The notes below the pieces were generated by a model. That model did no database searches. It saw only the letters and a list, made by a program, of their open reading frames with translations, and was not told the DNA's origin. A stretch of DNA of 64,000 nucleotides. Source: Microbacterium arabinogalactanolyticum. GTDB taxonomy: Bacteria > Actinomycetota > Actinomycetes > Actinomycetales > Microbacteriaceae. The DNA lies in assembly GCF_030268005.1 (NCBI RefSeq), contig NZ_BRZC01000001.1:1-64000 (forward strand), in the 5' to 3' direction. Made by a program: the position numbers and the translations under genes. Below, in pieces: positions 50,248 through 58,866 of the stretch (the first letter of the stretch is position 1; each line of letters starts with the position of its first letter).

Positions 50248-50946
50248 TCAGCTCCGCACGAGCTGCAGCGAGAACTCCACCGCGCCAGTGTCCTCGACCT
50301 TCACGAACCCGAGGTTCGGCGCATCCACGCCGAAGTCGGAGAAGGTGATCGGGATGCTGCCCGCCACCTGCCCGGTGGCCCCGTGCAACACGGCATCCAG
50401 CTCCACCGTCACCGCGCGGGTGACCCCTGCGAGCGTCAGCTCGCCCTTCGCGCTCACCTTCTGCGCGACGCCCGGCTGAGGGACGCCGTCCGCGACCACG
50501 GGTTCGGTCAGCTCGAACGTCGCGGTGGGGAACTTCGCCGCACGCATCGCCGTGTTGCGGAAGTAGTTGTCGCGGTTGCCGGAGTCGGTCGCGATCGAGG
50601 CCACGTCGACCTCGATGCGCGCCGCGGTCAGGGTGGAGTCGGACACGGTCAGCGAGCCCGTGACCTTCTCCGTCCGTCCCGTGACGGTGACATCGGTGCC
50701 GTTCAGGACCTCGTCCACGCGGTAGCCGGCGAATGACCCTTCGCCGACGGCCCATTCGCCCTGCAGGTCCTCCGGGTCGATGGCCGCGCCCGCCTCGGTG
50801 GGCGATGCGGGGGCGAGCGTGGGTGCCGATTCGGCGGGGGCGACCAGATAGTCGCGGTAGATCATCGGGCCGGCGAATGCGGCACCGCCGATCACGATGA
50901 CCGCGATGCCGGCGGTGATGAGGATGATGCGGGTGCGCTTCTTCAT
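50248..50946 (-). CDS. YceI family protein, membrane-anchored
   Basis: A 232-residue protein with an N-terminal anchor (about residues 5-27) and a linker, then a YceI lipocalin-like beta-barrel. Signatures: GEWAVGEGSFAGYRVDEVL, then DVASIATDSGNRDNYFRN and SIPITFSDFGVDAPN. YceI proteins bind isoprenoid-like lipids; the exact ligand here is unknown. The ATG 50946 starts a basic signal-type sequence (MKKRTRIILI). The upstream frame to 51741 is a shadow. Confidence 0.9.
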   Translation of the reverse strand: MKKRTRIILITAGIAVIVIGGAAFAGPMIYRDYLVAPAESAPTLAPASPTEAGAAIDPEDLQGEWAVGEGSFAGYRVDEVLNGTDVTVTGRTEKVTGSLTVSDSTLTAARIEVDVASIATDSGNRDNYFRNTAMRAAKFPTATFELTEPVVADGVPQPGVAQKVSAKGELTLAGVTRAVTVELDAVLHGATGQVAGSIPITFSDFGVDAPNLGFVKVEDTGAVEFSLQLVRS

Positions 50947-51059
50947 GGCAGTGTCCTGTCGTGGAGGAGTGTTCGCGACAATGAAACCGCCTCCGCCGAG
51001 GAGATATGCCGGCATCCGGCGACTGCATAGGCTTCCGCCAGCCGAACCATAGGCACCGC

Positions 51060-51659
51060 TCAGGCGAGCTCCGCGATCACGGGCCGCATGGCCGCGTCGA
51101 AGGCGACGACGTCGCGCCGCAGGCCGTCGGTCACGGCGACGCTCAGCGCGCCGATCCACCAGATCCCCCGCTGGCTGAACGGCAGCACCTGCACGTTGAG
51201 CTCGAAGGAGTGCGCGCGCCGGCCGATCTCGCGCTCGAACTCGGCGATCGCGCTCGCGTACGCGCGGTAGGCGCCTCCCGAGGAGCTGACGGAGTCGACG
51301 TAGCGGTTGTGCGCATCCTGCGCGTAGCGGAGAGCAGCCGCGGCGTGCGGCACGATCGCGTCGCGCAGATCCTCCGCACCGGTGGTGGGCAGCGCCACGA
51401 GGGTGTCGAAGCCGTCGACCAGTTCCAGTGGCACCTCGGAACGGTGCGCGCGCGGTTCGACGGTCATGTCCCAGTATTCGCGCCACTGCGCCTCGAGCGC
51501 ATCGTCGACATCGGTCGCATCGGGCCGGCGCACCTCGAGTCCGCGCAGCGCGGGAAGATCCTCCGGCGCGCGGATGCCGAGCAGCTGGCGCAGCGCGAGC
51601 GCGACCAGCACCGAGGTGCCGGCGTCCTCGCGGATCAGCCACTGCGGCTTGTCGCTCAT
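51060..51659 (-). CDS. Hypothetical protein
   Basis: A 199-residue soluble protein of unknown family. It has acidic and Arg-rich helices (about residues 20-75), a central helical stretch with many Ala residues and a C-terminus ending in FDAAMRPVIAELA. No signal peptide or catalytic motif is visible. TACGAT lies six bases before the ATG, so it is another leaderless candidate. Codon use is ordinary for the genome. I do not assign a function. Confidence 0.7.
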   Translation of the reverse strand: MSDKPQWLIREDAGTSVLVALALRQLLGIRAPEDLPALRGLEVRRPDATDVDDALEAQWREYWDMTVEPRAHRSEVPLELVDGFDTLVALPTTGAEDLRDAIVPHAAAALRYAQDAHNRYVDSVSSSGGAYRAYASAIAEFEREIGRRAHSFELNVQVLPFSQRGIWWIGALSVAVTDGLRRDVVAFDAAMRPVIAELA

Positions 51660-51788
51660 GGCCCCATCGTATGGGGGTTGCGACCAGGGCGCGCCGACTC
51701 TTCGAGGGTCTCCGCATGTCGGAATCGCGCAGGGGCCGCATCCGTCAGACGGATGCGGCCCCTGCGCGGCTCGGAGGGCGCGGGGCGC

Positions 51789-52112
51789 TCAGCGCCTGCG
51801 CTCGAGGATGCGGCGGCGCAGCCGCTCGCGGCGACGGGACGGGGGACGCGTGGCATCCACCAGAGCCTGACGGGCGGCGGCGAGGGTGGGGTAGCTGCCG
51901 ATGCGGCGGCTGTGGCTGTCGTGCACCACGTGGACGTTCTGCTCGACGGAGACGAAGCCCGCGTACTCGCCGCGGTTGGTCGCGACGAAGACGTCCTCGT
52001 CGGCCTGTCGCCAGGAGAGGTCGGTGATCTGTTCGGTCTGTGGTTCCTGAGAGAGCGGAGCGAGACGAAGGGCGGGCGCGTCGGAGCGCGCGGAAGTGTG
52101 GATACTGCTCAT
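51789..52112 (-). CDS. Small hypothetical basic protein
   Basis: A 107-residue protein: a low-complexity N-terminus (MSSIHTSARSDAPALRLAP), a central beta-type domain (DVFVATNRGEYAGFVSVEQN and RRIGSYPTLAAARQALVDA) and a strongly basic Arg-rich tail (RRRERLRRRILERRR). The tail suggests nucleic-acid binding, by inference only. ATG 52112 was chosen; the frame extends to 52259 through a leader with an 8-bp hairpin (GGATCGCA, 52168-52187) that looks non-coding. Relatives are not recognised. Confidence 0.65.
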   Translation of the reverse strand: MSSIHTSARSDAPALRLAPLSQEPQTEQITDLSWRQADEDVFVATNRGEYAGFVSVEQNVHVVHDSHSRRIGSYPTLAAARQALVDATRPPSRRRERLRRRILERRR

Positions 52113-52167
52113 GATTCTTGATTCGTGTGCGGGCGGCACGCTGCCGCCTCCGCAATGGCCGGGGAGC

Positions 52168-52187
52168 GGATCGCATCGGTGCGATCC
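52168..52187 (-). promoter_or_regulatory. Leader hairpin of the small basic protein gene
   Basis: A perfect 8-bp stem GGATCGCA-TCGG-TGCGATCC lies in the region between the small-protein start (52112) and a -10 candidate TAGAGT at about 52260. It could be a 5' regulatory structure. Confidence 0.4.
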
Positions 52188-52343
52188 AGCCTTGAGGGTG
52201 CCCTGGCCGGGGCGTGCGCTGCGCCGGGTGAGAGTCGGCGAAAACTTGCGCAACCACATACTCTAGCACGCCCGGTGGATCAGCGTCCGTCGCGGCGGCA
52301 TCCGGCGGGTGCATCCGCGACCTTCGTGACGCGCCCGGCCCGG

Positions 52344-52349
52344 TAGGCT
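52344..52349 (+). promoter_or_regulatory. Leaderless -10 box of purM
   Basis: TAGGCT, six bases (GTACGG) before the GTG start at 52356. Confidence 0.6.
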
Positions 52350-52355
52350 GTACGG

Positions 52356-53474
52356 GTGGCAGCCTCCCCCACCAATCCCTATGCTCAGGCCGGCGTCGAC
52401 ACTGCCGCCGGTGATCTCGCAGTCGAACTCATGAAGGCCTCCGTGCGCGCGACGCACGGGCCCGAGGTGCTCGGCGGAGTCGGCGGATTCGCCGGCATGT
52501 TCGACGCCAGCGCCCTGCTCGGCTACACGCGTCCGCTGCTGGCATCCAGCACCGACGGCGTGGGCACGAAGGTCGCCATCGCGCAGGCGATCGACAAGCA
52601 CGACACGATCGGGCAGGACCTGGTCGGCATGGTCGTGGACGACATCGTCGTGGTGGGCGCGAAGCCGCTGTTCATGACCGACTACATCGCCTGCGGCAAG
52701 GTCGTCCCCGAGCGCATCGCCGACATCGTGCGCGGGATCGCCGAGGCGTGCTCCGCCACGGGTACCGCGCTCGTGGGCGGCGAGACCGCCGAGCATCCGG
52801 GTCTGCTCGGCCCGCGCGACTACGACGTCGCGGGTGCGGCCACCGGCGTCGTCGAGGCGGATGCCGTGCTCGGCGCCGACCGCGTCCAGGACGGCGACGC
52901 GGTGATCGCGCTGGCATCCAGCGGTCTGCACTCCAACGGCTACTCGCTCGTGCGGCACATCGTCGCGAACGCGGGGATCGGCTACGGCGACAACGCCGCC
53001 GACCTCGGCACGACCTGGGGCGAGGCGCTGCTCGAGCCGACCCGCCTGTACACGACACCGCTGCTGAAGCTCATCGAGGAGCTGCCCGCCGGCGCCATCC
53101 ACTCGCTGAGCCACGTGACCGGCGGCGGCATCGCCGCCAACCTCGCCCGCGTGCTGCCCCAGGGCAGCTGGTCCGAGGTCGATCGGTCGACCTGGTCACC
53201 GAGCCCGGTGTTCCGCGTGCTGGCCGACATCGCCGGCACCCCGATCACCGACACCGAGGGCACGTGGAACCTCGGCATCGGCTTCCTGGCCGTCGTCGCG
53301 GCGGAGCAGAAGGATGCTGCCATCGCCGCGATCGAGGCGCAGGGCATCCCGGCCTGGCAGGTCGCGACGGTGCACACCGGCGCGCGGCCGGCAGGCGAGT
53401 TCGAAGAGGGCGCCAAGGGCGTCGATGGTGGAGCTGTGCGCCTGGTCGGCGCCTACGCGAACGGAACGAAGTAA
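52356..53474 (+). CDS. purM: Phosphoribosylformylglycinamidine cyclo-ligase
   Basis: A 372-residue AIR synthetase that closes the imidazole ring of FGAM with ATP. Signatures are ASSTDGVGTKVAIA near residue 62, GQDLVGMVVDDIVVVGAKPL near 88 and GGETAEHPGLL near 143, with SHVTGGGIAANLARVLP near 250. Translation starts at GTG 52356, six bases after a TAGGCT box (leaderless). Six bases separate its stop from purF, which is therefore in the same operon. Confidence 0.97.
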   Translation: MAASPTNPYAQAGVDTAAGDLAVELMKASVRATHGPEVLGGVGGFAGMFDASALLGYTRPLLASSTDGVGTKVAIAQAIDKHDTIGQDLVGMVVDDIVVVGAKPLFMTDYIACGKVVPERIADIVRGIAEACSATGTALVGGETAEHPGLLGPRDYDVAGAATGVVEADAVLGADRVQDGDAVIALASSGLHSNGYSLVRHIVANAGIGYGDNAADLGTTWGEALLEPTRLYTTPLLKLIEELPAGAIHSLSHVTGGGIAANLARVLPQGSWSEVDRSTWSPSPVFRVLADIAGTPITDTEGTWNLGIGFLAVVAAEQKDAAIAAIEAQGIPAWQVATVHTGARPAGEFEEGAKGVDGGAVRLVGAYANGTK

Positions 53475-53480
53475 CACCCC

Positions 53481-54947
53481 ATGTGCGGCATCGTCGGAAT
53501 GGTCGCAGGCGGCCCCGTCAATCAGGACATCTACGACGCGCTGCTGCTGCTGCAGCATCGCGGGCAGGACGCCACCGGCATCGCCACGGCGGAGCCGAAC
53601 GGCGTCATGCACATGGCGAAGGCCGAGGGCATGGTGCGCGAGGCGTTCCGCACCCGCGACATGCGCTCGCTGCTCGGGAACATCGGCCTGGGTCACGTGC
53701 GCTACGCCACGAAGGGCACCGCCTCCAGCGAGGAGGAGATGCAGCCCTTCTACGTGAACGCCCCCTACGGCATCGTGCTGATTCACAACGGCAACCTCAC
53801 GAACACGCGTGAGCTGACCGCCGACATGGCGCAGCGCGACCGCCGTCACCTGAACTCCTCCAGCGACACCGAGCTGCTGCTGAACGTGCTCGCGCACGAA
53901 CTGCAGACCACCACCTCCGCCGTCGACCTCGACCCGGAGCGCATCTTCGAGGCGGTCGCCCGCACGCACCAGCGCATCGAGGGCGCCTACGCCGTGATCT
54001 CGATCATCGCCGGGTACGGCCTGCTCGCCTTCCGCGACCCGTTCGGCATCCGCCCCCTGATCCTGGGCCGCCGTGCCGGTCGGGAGGACGCCACCAAGGA
54101 CGAGTGGGTCGTCGCCAGCGAGTCGCTCGTGCTCGAGAACGCCGACTACGAAGTGGTGCGCGAGGTCGAGCCCGGCGAGGCCGTGTTCATCACCAACGAG
54201 GGCGAGCTGTTCACCCGGCAGTGCGCCGAGAACCCGCAGTTGATCCCGTGCGCTTTCGAGTACGTGTACCTCGCCCGCCCCGACTCGATCATGAACGGCG
54301 TCTCGGTGTACGAGTCGCGCCTGCGCATGGGCGAGCGGCTGGCCGACACCATCGCCAAGCATGTGCCGCTCGACGAGATCGACGTGGTCATGCCGATCCC
54401 GGACTCCTCCCGCCCCTCGGCCATGGAGGTCGCCCGCAAGCTCGGCAAGGAGTACCGCGAGGGCTTCTACAAGAACCGCTACGTGGGCCGCACGTTCATC
54501 ATGCCCGGCCAGGCGGTGCGCAAGAAGAGCGTGCGCCAGAAGCTGAACGCCATGTCGGCGGAGTTCCAGGGCAAGAACGTGCTGCTGATCGACGACTCGA
54601 TCGTGCGCGGCACCACCAGCACCCAGATCATCCAGATGGCACGCGACGCGGGCGCCAAGTCCGTGATCTTCGCCTCGGCGGCCCCGCCTGTCCGCCACCC
54701 GCACGTGTACGGCATCAACATGCCCTCCCGCGCTGAGCTGGTCGCGCACGGCCGGACGATCCCCGAGATCGCCGAAGAGCTCGGCTGCGACCGCATCGTG
54801 TACCAGGAGGTCGAGGACCTCAAGTCCGCGATCATCGAGGGCACCGACCTGACCGACCTCGACATGAGCTGCTTCGACGGGCGCTACGTCACCGGAACCG
54901 TGACCCCCGAGTACCTGGAGTGGGTCGAGAAGTCGCAGTCGTCGTGA
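53481..54947 (+). CDS. purF: Amidophosphoribosyltransferase
   Basis: A 488-residue enzyme that catalyses the first committed purine step, PRPP plus glutamine to phosphoribosylamine. The N-terminal Ntn glutaminase has catalytic Cys2 (MCGIVGMV, exposed after Met removal). The C-terminal phosphoribosyltransferase domain has the PRPP loop VLLIDDSIVRGTTSTQI near residue 370. Its stop overlaps the GTG start of a transporter gene (GTGA), so the three genes 52356-56245 form one operon. Confidence 0.97.
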   Translation: MCGIVGMVAGGPVNQDIYDALLLLQHRGQDATGIATAEPNGVMHMAKAEGMVREAFRTRDMRSLLGNIGLGHVRYATKGTASSEEEMQPFYVNAPYGIVLIHNGNLTNTRELTADMAQRDRRHLNSSSDTELLLNVLAHELQTTTSAVDLDPERIFEAVARTHQRIEGAYAVISIIAGYGLLAFRDPFGIRPLILGRRAGREDATKDEWVVASESLVLENADYEVVREVEPGEAVFITNEGELFTRQCAENPQLIPCAFEYVYLARPDSIMNGVSVYESRLRMGERLADTIAKHVPLDEIDVVMPIPDSSRPSAMEVARKLGKEYREGFYKNRYVGRTFIMPGQAVRKKSVRQKLNAMSAEFQGKNVLLIDDSIVRGTTSTQIIQMARDAGAKSVIFASAAPPVRHPHVYGINMPSRAELVAHGRTIPEIAEELGCDRIVYQEVEDLKSAIIEGTDLTDLDMSCFDGRYVTGTVTPEYLEWVEKSQSS

Positions 54948-56245
54948 CCACGTCGGGCGCACGGCCGCTCTGGCAGGGGCGCGCGCTCGCGGTGCTCGGC
55001 ATCCTGCTGTGCGCGTTCTCGCTGCGTTCAGCGGTGGCATCCCTCTCCCCGGTGATCCACGAGATCTCGGCGGACTTCCCGCTGTCCTCGGCGGTGCTCG
55101 GGCTCATCGGCACCCTTCCGCCGGTGTGCTTCGCGGTGTTCGGCCTGATCACACCGCTCCTGGAGCGCCGGCTCGGCATCGAACGGCTCACGGTGATCGC
55201 ACTGTGCGCGATGACCGCCGGGCTGATCCTGCGCGGTCTGGTGGGGGAGTCGGTCGGTCTGGTCCTCGCGACCGCGGTGATCTTCGCGGGCGTCGGGATG
55301 GGCAACATCCTCATGCCGCCGCTGGTCAAGAAGTACTTCCCCGACCGCATCGGCCTGATGATGACCCTGTACACCACGGCGATGGCGTGCTCGACGTTCG
55401 TGCCGCCGCTGGTCGCCGTGCCGGTGGCGGATGCCGTGGGCTGGCGCTTCTCGCTGGCCATGTGGGCCGTGTTCGCCGCCGCGGGAGTGATCCCGTGGCT
55501 GATCATGCTGATGAGGCGCACGACCGATCCCGCCGCCCCCGCCCTGACCCGCCCGGGCATTGCGGAGGCCGCACCCGAGGACCCCGACTTCGCCGCCACC
55601 GGGCCGATCGCGACCTCGCCCAGCAGCCGGCGCCTGTTCGCCCGGCTCGCGCGCATCCCGCTGGTGTGGGCGCTCGCGCTCACCTTCGGGACCTCGTCGA
55701 TCATGGCCTACGTGGCCTTCGCCTGGCTTCCGGTGATCATGGTGGAGGTGGGACACGTCAGTGCCTCGACGGCGGGTCTGCTGCTGTCGCTGTTCGCGTT
55801 CGTGGGCCTGCCCTCCTCGCTGCTCATCCCCGTGCTCGTGGTGCGGTTCCACGCCACCAGGCCGCTGTTCCTCGTCGGCGCGATCGGCGGCATGATCGGT
55901 ATCCTCGGTCTGCTGCTCGCCCCGCTGCCCGGATTGCTGTGGCTGTGGACGGTGCTGTTCGGCCTGGTCGGACTGCTGTTCCCGCTGGCGCTGGTGCTGA
56001 TCAGCATCCGCTCCCGCACGCCGGAGAGTGCCGTGCTGCTCTCGAGCTTCGTGCAGAGCGTCGGCTACGTGCTCGCCGCGATCTTCCCCGTCCTCGTCGG
56101 CGTGCTGCACGACGCGACCGGCGGCTGGACGGTTCCGCTGCTGGTCGTCGGCGCCATGCTCGTCGCGAGCATCCCGGCCGGCATGATCGCCGGTCGCCGC
56201 CGCACGGTCGAGGATGAATGGGAGCGTCGCCACGGGGCGTGGTGA
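54944..56245 (+). CDS. MFS transporter, CynX/NimT type
   Basis: A 433-residue transporter with about twelve helices of the cyanate/nitroimidazole (CP) subfamily. Typical are LCAFSLRSAVASLSPVIHEI near the N-terminus, GIGMGNILMPPLVKKYFPDR-like VGMGNILMPPLVKKYFPD near 120 and a long central loop (about residues 195-230). The GTG start overlaps the purF stop. The substrate is unknown; CynX-type pumps move cyanate, nitroimidazoles or similar small organics. Its position behind purMF may simply reflect operon read-through. Confidence 0.88.
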   Translation: MTTSGARPLWQGRALAVLGILLCAFSLRSAVASLSPVIHEISADFPLSSAVLGLIGTLPPVCFAVFGLITPLLERRLGIERLTVIALCAMTAGLILRGLVGESVGLVLATAVIFAGVGMGNILMPPLVKKYFPDRIGLMMTLYTTAMACSTFVPPLVAVPVADAVGWRFSLAMWAVFAAAGVIPWLIMLMRRTTDPAAPALTRPGIAEAAPEDPDFAATGPIATSPSSRRLFARLARIPLVWALALTFGTSSIMAYVAFAWLPVIMVEVGHVSASTAGLLLSLFAFVGLPSSLLIPVLVVRFHATRPLFLVGAIGGMIGILGLLLAPLPGLLWLWTVLFGLVGLLFPLALVLISIRSRTPESAVLLSSFVQSVGYVLAAIFPVLVGVLHDATGGWTVPLLVVGAMLVASIPAGMIAGRRRTVEDEWERRHGAW

Positions 56246-56289
56246 CGCGCGGCCGCCGCGGACCGCACATCGCCACCTGACCTGACGGA

Positions 56290-57114
56290 TCAGCCGATCG
56301 TCACCTCGTCGCCGACGCGGATCACACCGCCGGCGCCGCCGGTGTCGTCGACCGAGCCGGTCACGCCGTTCAGGAGCAGCAGACGGCCGAGCGTCGGCTC
56401 GGGCAGCCCGACCCCGCGGGTCAGTGTCGTCAGCACCTTGGCATCCCGGATGCCCGTGTCGGGGTTCGCGTGCGTCGCCAGGCATCGCACGATCGGTCCC
56501 TCAGCGGTGAAACGCAGATCCCCGATGCGCACCTCGCCGGCCCACGCCAGCTCATCCCAGGCATCCGCACCCTCGATCACGACGTTCGAGCGGAACCGGC
56601 GGTCGTCCACCGTCTGACCCAGCGCGGCGCTCAGCGCGTCGACGCTCGCCTCGCTGTGCACGGAGACGAAACCGCGCGCGCGGTCCTGAAACCGGGAGCG
56701 CTCGCCGTCACCGACGAGTGCCAGCGGCAGACGGCCCTCGCGCTGCAGCAGCTTCCACTCCGGGGAGTCGAGCACGAATGCGGTCACGATCTCGACGAGC
56801 TCTGCGCGACCCTCGTCATCCAGGACCATGTCGACGAGCAGGGCGTCGTCGTGCGCGATCCGCACGCGCTGCGTCTCATGGTCGAAAGTCACGCGCAGGG
56901 TGGCCAGTGAGGGGAACGACTCCAGCGCCAGGCCCTTCGACTTCGGCCAGTAGTCCAGGCCGTCGCGCTGCTCCGGCTCCGTGGCGTCCGCGAAGCGGAA
57001 TGCCAGCACCCGGTCGCCGGCGACGCGGCCGTCGGGCTGGATGGTCAGTTCATCGCACTGCTCGGGCGTGAACCCTTTGATCGGATGACGGTACAGGGCT
57101 GCGACGCGGGGCAT
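56290..57114 (-). CDS. MOSC domain-containing protein
   Basis: A 274-residue YcbX-like molybdenum-cofactor-sulfurase C-terminal protein. The N-terminal MOSC_N barrel has LYRHPIKGFTPEQCDELTI; the MOSC domain has RFRSNVVIEGADAWDELAW and the conserved Cys in GPIVRCLATHANPDTG near residue 215. Such proteins reduce N-hydroxylated compounds or donate sulphur at a molybdenum centre. The ATG 57114 has CACAAT six bases upstream, a leaderless arrangement. Confidence 0.9.
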   Translation of the reverse strand: MPRVAALYRHPIKGFTPEQCDELTIQPDGRVAGDRVLAFRFADATEPEQRDGLDYWPKSKGLALESFPSLATLRVTFDHETQRVRIAHDDALLVDMVLDDEGRAELVEIVTAFVLDSPEWKLLQREGRLPLALVGDGERSRFQDRARGFVSVHSEASVDALSAALGQTVDDRRFRSNVVIEGADAWDELAWAGEVRIGDLRFTAEGPIVRCLATHANPDTGIRDAKVLTTLTRGVGLPEPTLGRLLLLNGVTGSVDDTGGAGGVIRVGDEVTIG

Positions 57115-57120
57115 CCGGCC

Positions 57121-57126
57121 ATTGTG
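57121..57126 (-). promoter_or_regulatory. Leaderless -10 box of the MOSC gene
   Basis: CACAAT on the minus strand, six bases (GGCCGG) before the ATG. Confidence 0.52.
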
Positions 57127-57209
57127 TCATCGGCCGACGGGTACGACGAAACCCTGGTCGACTCGGCGGCTGCCGGTCGCCAGGGTGTCTGGTCGTGCGA
57201 GGGAGGGGG

Positions 57210-57398
57210 TCAGGCCCGCTCCAGCTCGTCCTCGTCCTCGTCTTCGTACTGGTCGGCCCACTTGTCGACGTACTGGTCCTCCTCGGAAGAGGGGTGCCCG
57301 AGCTCGTTCTCCAGCGCGGAGAAGTTCACGTTCGGACTGTACGACTTGAGTTCGCGAGCGATCTTGGTGTGCTTCGCCTTCTGACGGCCACGGCCCAT
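57210..57398 (-). CDS. DUF3073 domain-containing protein
   Basis: A 62-residue protein of the actinobacterial DUF3073 family. It starts MGRGRQKAKHTKIARELKSY, with NVNFSALENELG in the middle and a highly acidic end (DQYEDEDEDELERA). The basic N-terminus and acidic tail are usual in the family, whose function is unknown but which is near-universal in Actinobacteria. GTAAAAGGGGG lies before the ATG. It is divergent from the universal stress protein gene. Confidence 0.93.
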   Translation of the reverse strand: MGRGRQKAKHTKIARELKSYSPNVNFSALENELGHPSSEEDQYVDKWADQYEDEDEDELERA

Positions 57399-57550
57399 GC
57401 GCGAGACCCCCTTTTACGAGTTCAGCAGCGGGCTGTGCGACGCCCGATGGTATTCACGGCACCGGCTCGAGGCCGGTAAGAGTAGCATTCAGGATAGCAC
57501 GCACGCCAGAGCCTGAGGCCGTCCTGCGGCCGGTGAGGGGAACGATCATC

Positions 57551-58093
57551 ATGACAGATTCCACGCCCACAGCATCCGACGAAGCCGCTCAGAACGCCGC
57601 GCTGCAGAAGGCCGTCATCGTCGGCATCCAGCCCGGTCAGCCGCCGCACGTGCTCGCGGAGGCGCTCCGCTACGCCAAGCTGCTCCAATCGCCTCTCGTG
57701 GTCGTCCATGTCGACGTCACACGCTTCGTCACCTACGAGGATCCGGACGGCTATGTGCACTCCGCGCCCATCGACCTCAACCTCGATGCGGGTGCTGCCG
57801 AGTTCGAGGATGTGCAGAAGATGGCCGCCGAAGCTCTCGACAAGGAAGACATCACCTGGACCACCCGGCAGCTGATCGGCGACCCGGCCCTGGCGATCAA
57901 GCAGCTGGCGAACAAGCTCGACGCGCAGCTGATCGTGATCGGCACGCGCAAGCGGGGCATCGGGGAGTCGATCCGTGAGTTCTTCACCGGCTCGGTCGCA
58001 GCTCGCCTGGCGCACCGTCAGCACCGCTCGGTGCTCGTCGTGCCGCAGACGGAGTCCGTCCCCGACGATCAGAAGGACGTCTGGGACGAGTAG
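57551..58093 (+). CDS. Universal stress protein family
   Basis: A 180-residue single-domain UspA-like protein: AVIVGIQPGQPPHVLAEALR near residue 20, then QLIVIGTRKRGIGESIREFF and GSVAARLAHRQHRSVLVVPQ at the C-terminus, the ATP-binding G-x2-G-x9-G-S/T region. It probably acts as a cytosolic nucleotide-binding stress protein. ATG 57551 is preferred (MTDSTPTASD); the in-frame GTG 57533 is possible. GGCCGGTGAGGGGAACG lies upstream. Confidence 0.9.
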   Translation: MTDSTPTASDEAAQNAALQKAVIVGIQPGQPPHVLAEALRYAKLLQSPLVVVHVDVTRFVTYEDPDGYVHSAPIDLNLDAGAAEFEDVQKMAAEALDKEDITWTTRQLIGDPALAIKQLANKLDAQLIVIGTRKRGIGESIREFFTGSVAARLAHRQHRSVLVVPQTESVPDDQKDVWDE

Positions 58094-58236
58094 GCCCGGT
58101 CAGTAGAGCGCGTCGCCCTCCGCGGCGCGCTCGAGGTTTCCGCGCGCGCTGGCGGCGGATCGCAACGGATGCCGCCCGGAATCCATCCGAGCGGCATCCA
58201 GTGCGACCTCGACTGGACCGTCGCGGGACCCAAGGC

Positions 58237-58866
58237 CTAGGGGCGCGCAGCCGCCAGCGCCCGGGTGATCTCGTGCGCGGCGTCGTCGAGCGCGCGCTCG
58301 AGTCCGGTGACGACGGATGCCTCCAGCAGCCCGCCGCGGGCCACGTGCGTACGCAGGTCGGTGCGCACCTGGGCGCGGAACGCGTTGATCGCGGCATCCG
58401 CCCGCTGCAGGTTCTCGCGGCTCGTGACGCGCTCGTCGCCGAGCCCTTCCGCGCGGGGCTGCTTCTTGGCGGCGCGGCGCTCCTCCTGAGCGGCGGTGGC
58501 GAGGTCGGCGCGCAGGCTGCGCATCGCCTCCTTCACGCTCTGCCGCACCTCGGTGGCGATGAGGCGCACCGAGTCGGAGAGGCCCTCCTCGATGCCCTCC
58601 AGGTCGGCCGAGCGCGATTCGAGCTCGGCGCGACCGGCATCCGTGATGGCGTAGATGGTGGTGCGGCCCTCGACGGTCTTGGTGACCAGGCCCTCCTCCT
58701 CCAGCTTCGCCAGCCGCGGATAGATCGTGCCGGCGCTGGGCGTGTAGGTGCCACCGGTACGGTCGGTCAGTGCCTGGATGATGCCGTAGCCGTGCTGCGG
58801 CGCCTCGTTCAGCAGCGACAGCAGGTACAGCCGCAGGTCGCCGTGCGAGAAGACTGCCGGTGCCAT
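58237..58866 (-). CDS. PadR family transcriptional regulator
   Basis: A 209-residue PadR factor: winged helix with LRLYLLSLLNEAPQHGYGII, TPSAGTIYPRLAKLEEEGLV and VEGRTTIYAITDAGRAEL in the first 80 residues, then a helical C-terminal domain with several coiled-coil-type stretches. The ATG at 58866 overlaps the DUF4097 stop (TGATG), so both are coupled. Operators of the CGAGATATATCG type lie before the DUF4097 gene, suggesting that it represses this operon. Confidence 0.92.
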   Translation of the reverse strand: MAPAVFSHGDLRLYLLSLLNEAPQHGYGIIQALTDRTGGTYTPSAGTIYPRLAKLEEEGLVTKTVEGRTTIYAITDAGRAELESRSADLEGIEEGLSDSVRLIATEVRQSVKEAMRSLRADLATAAQEERRAAKKQPRAEGLGDERVTSRENLQRADAAINAFRAQVRTDLRTHVARGGLLEASVVTGLERALDDAAHEITRALAAARP

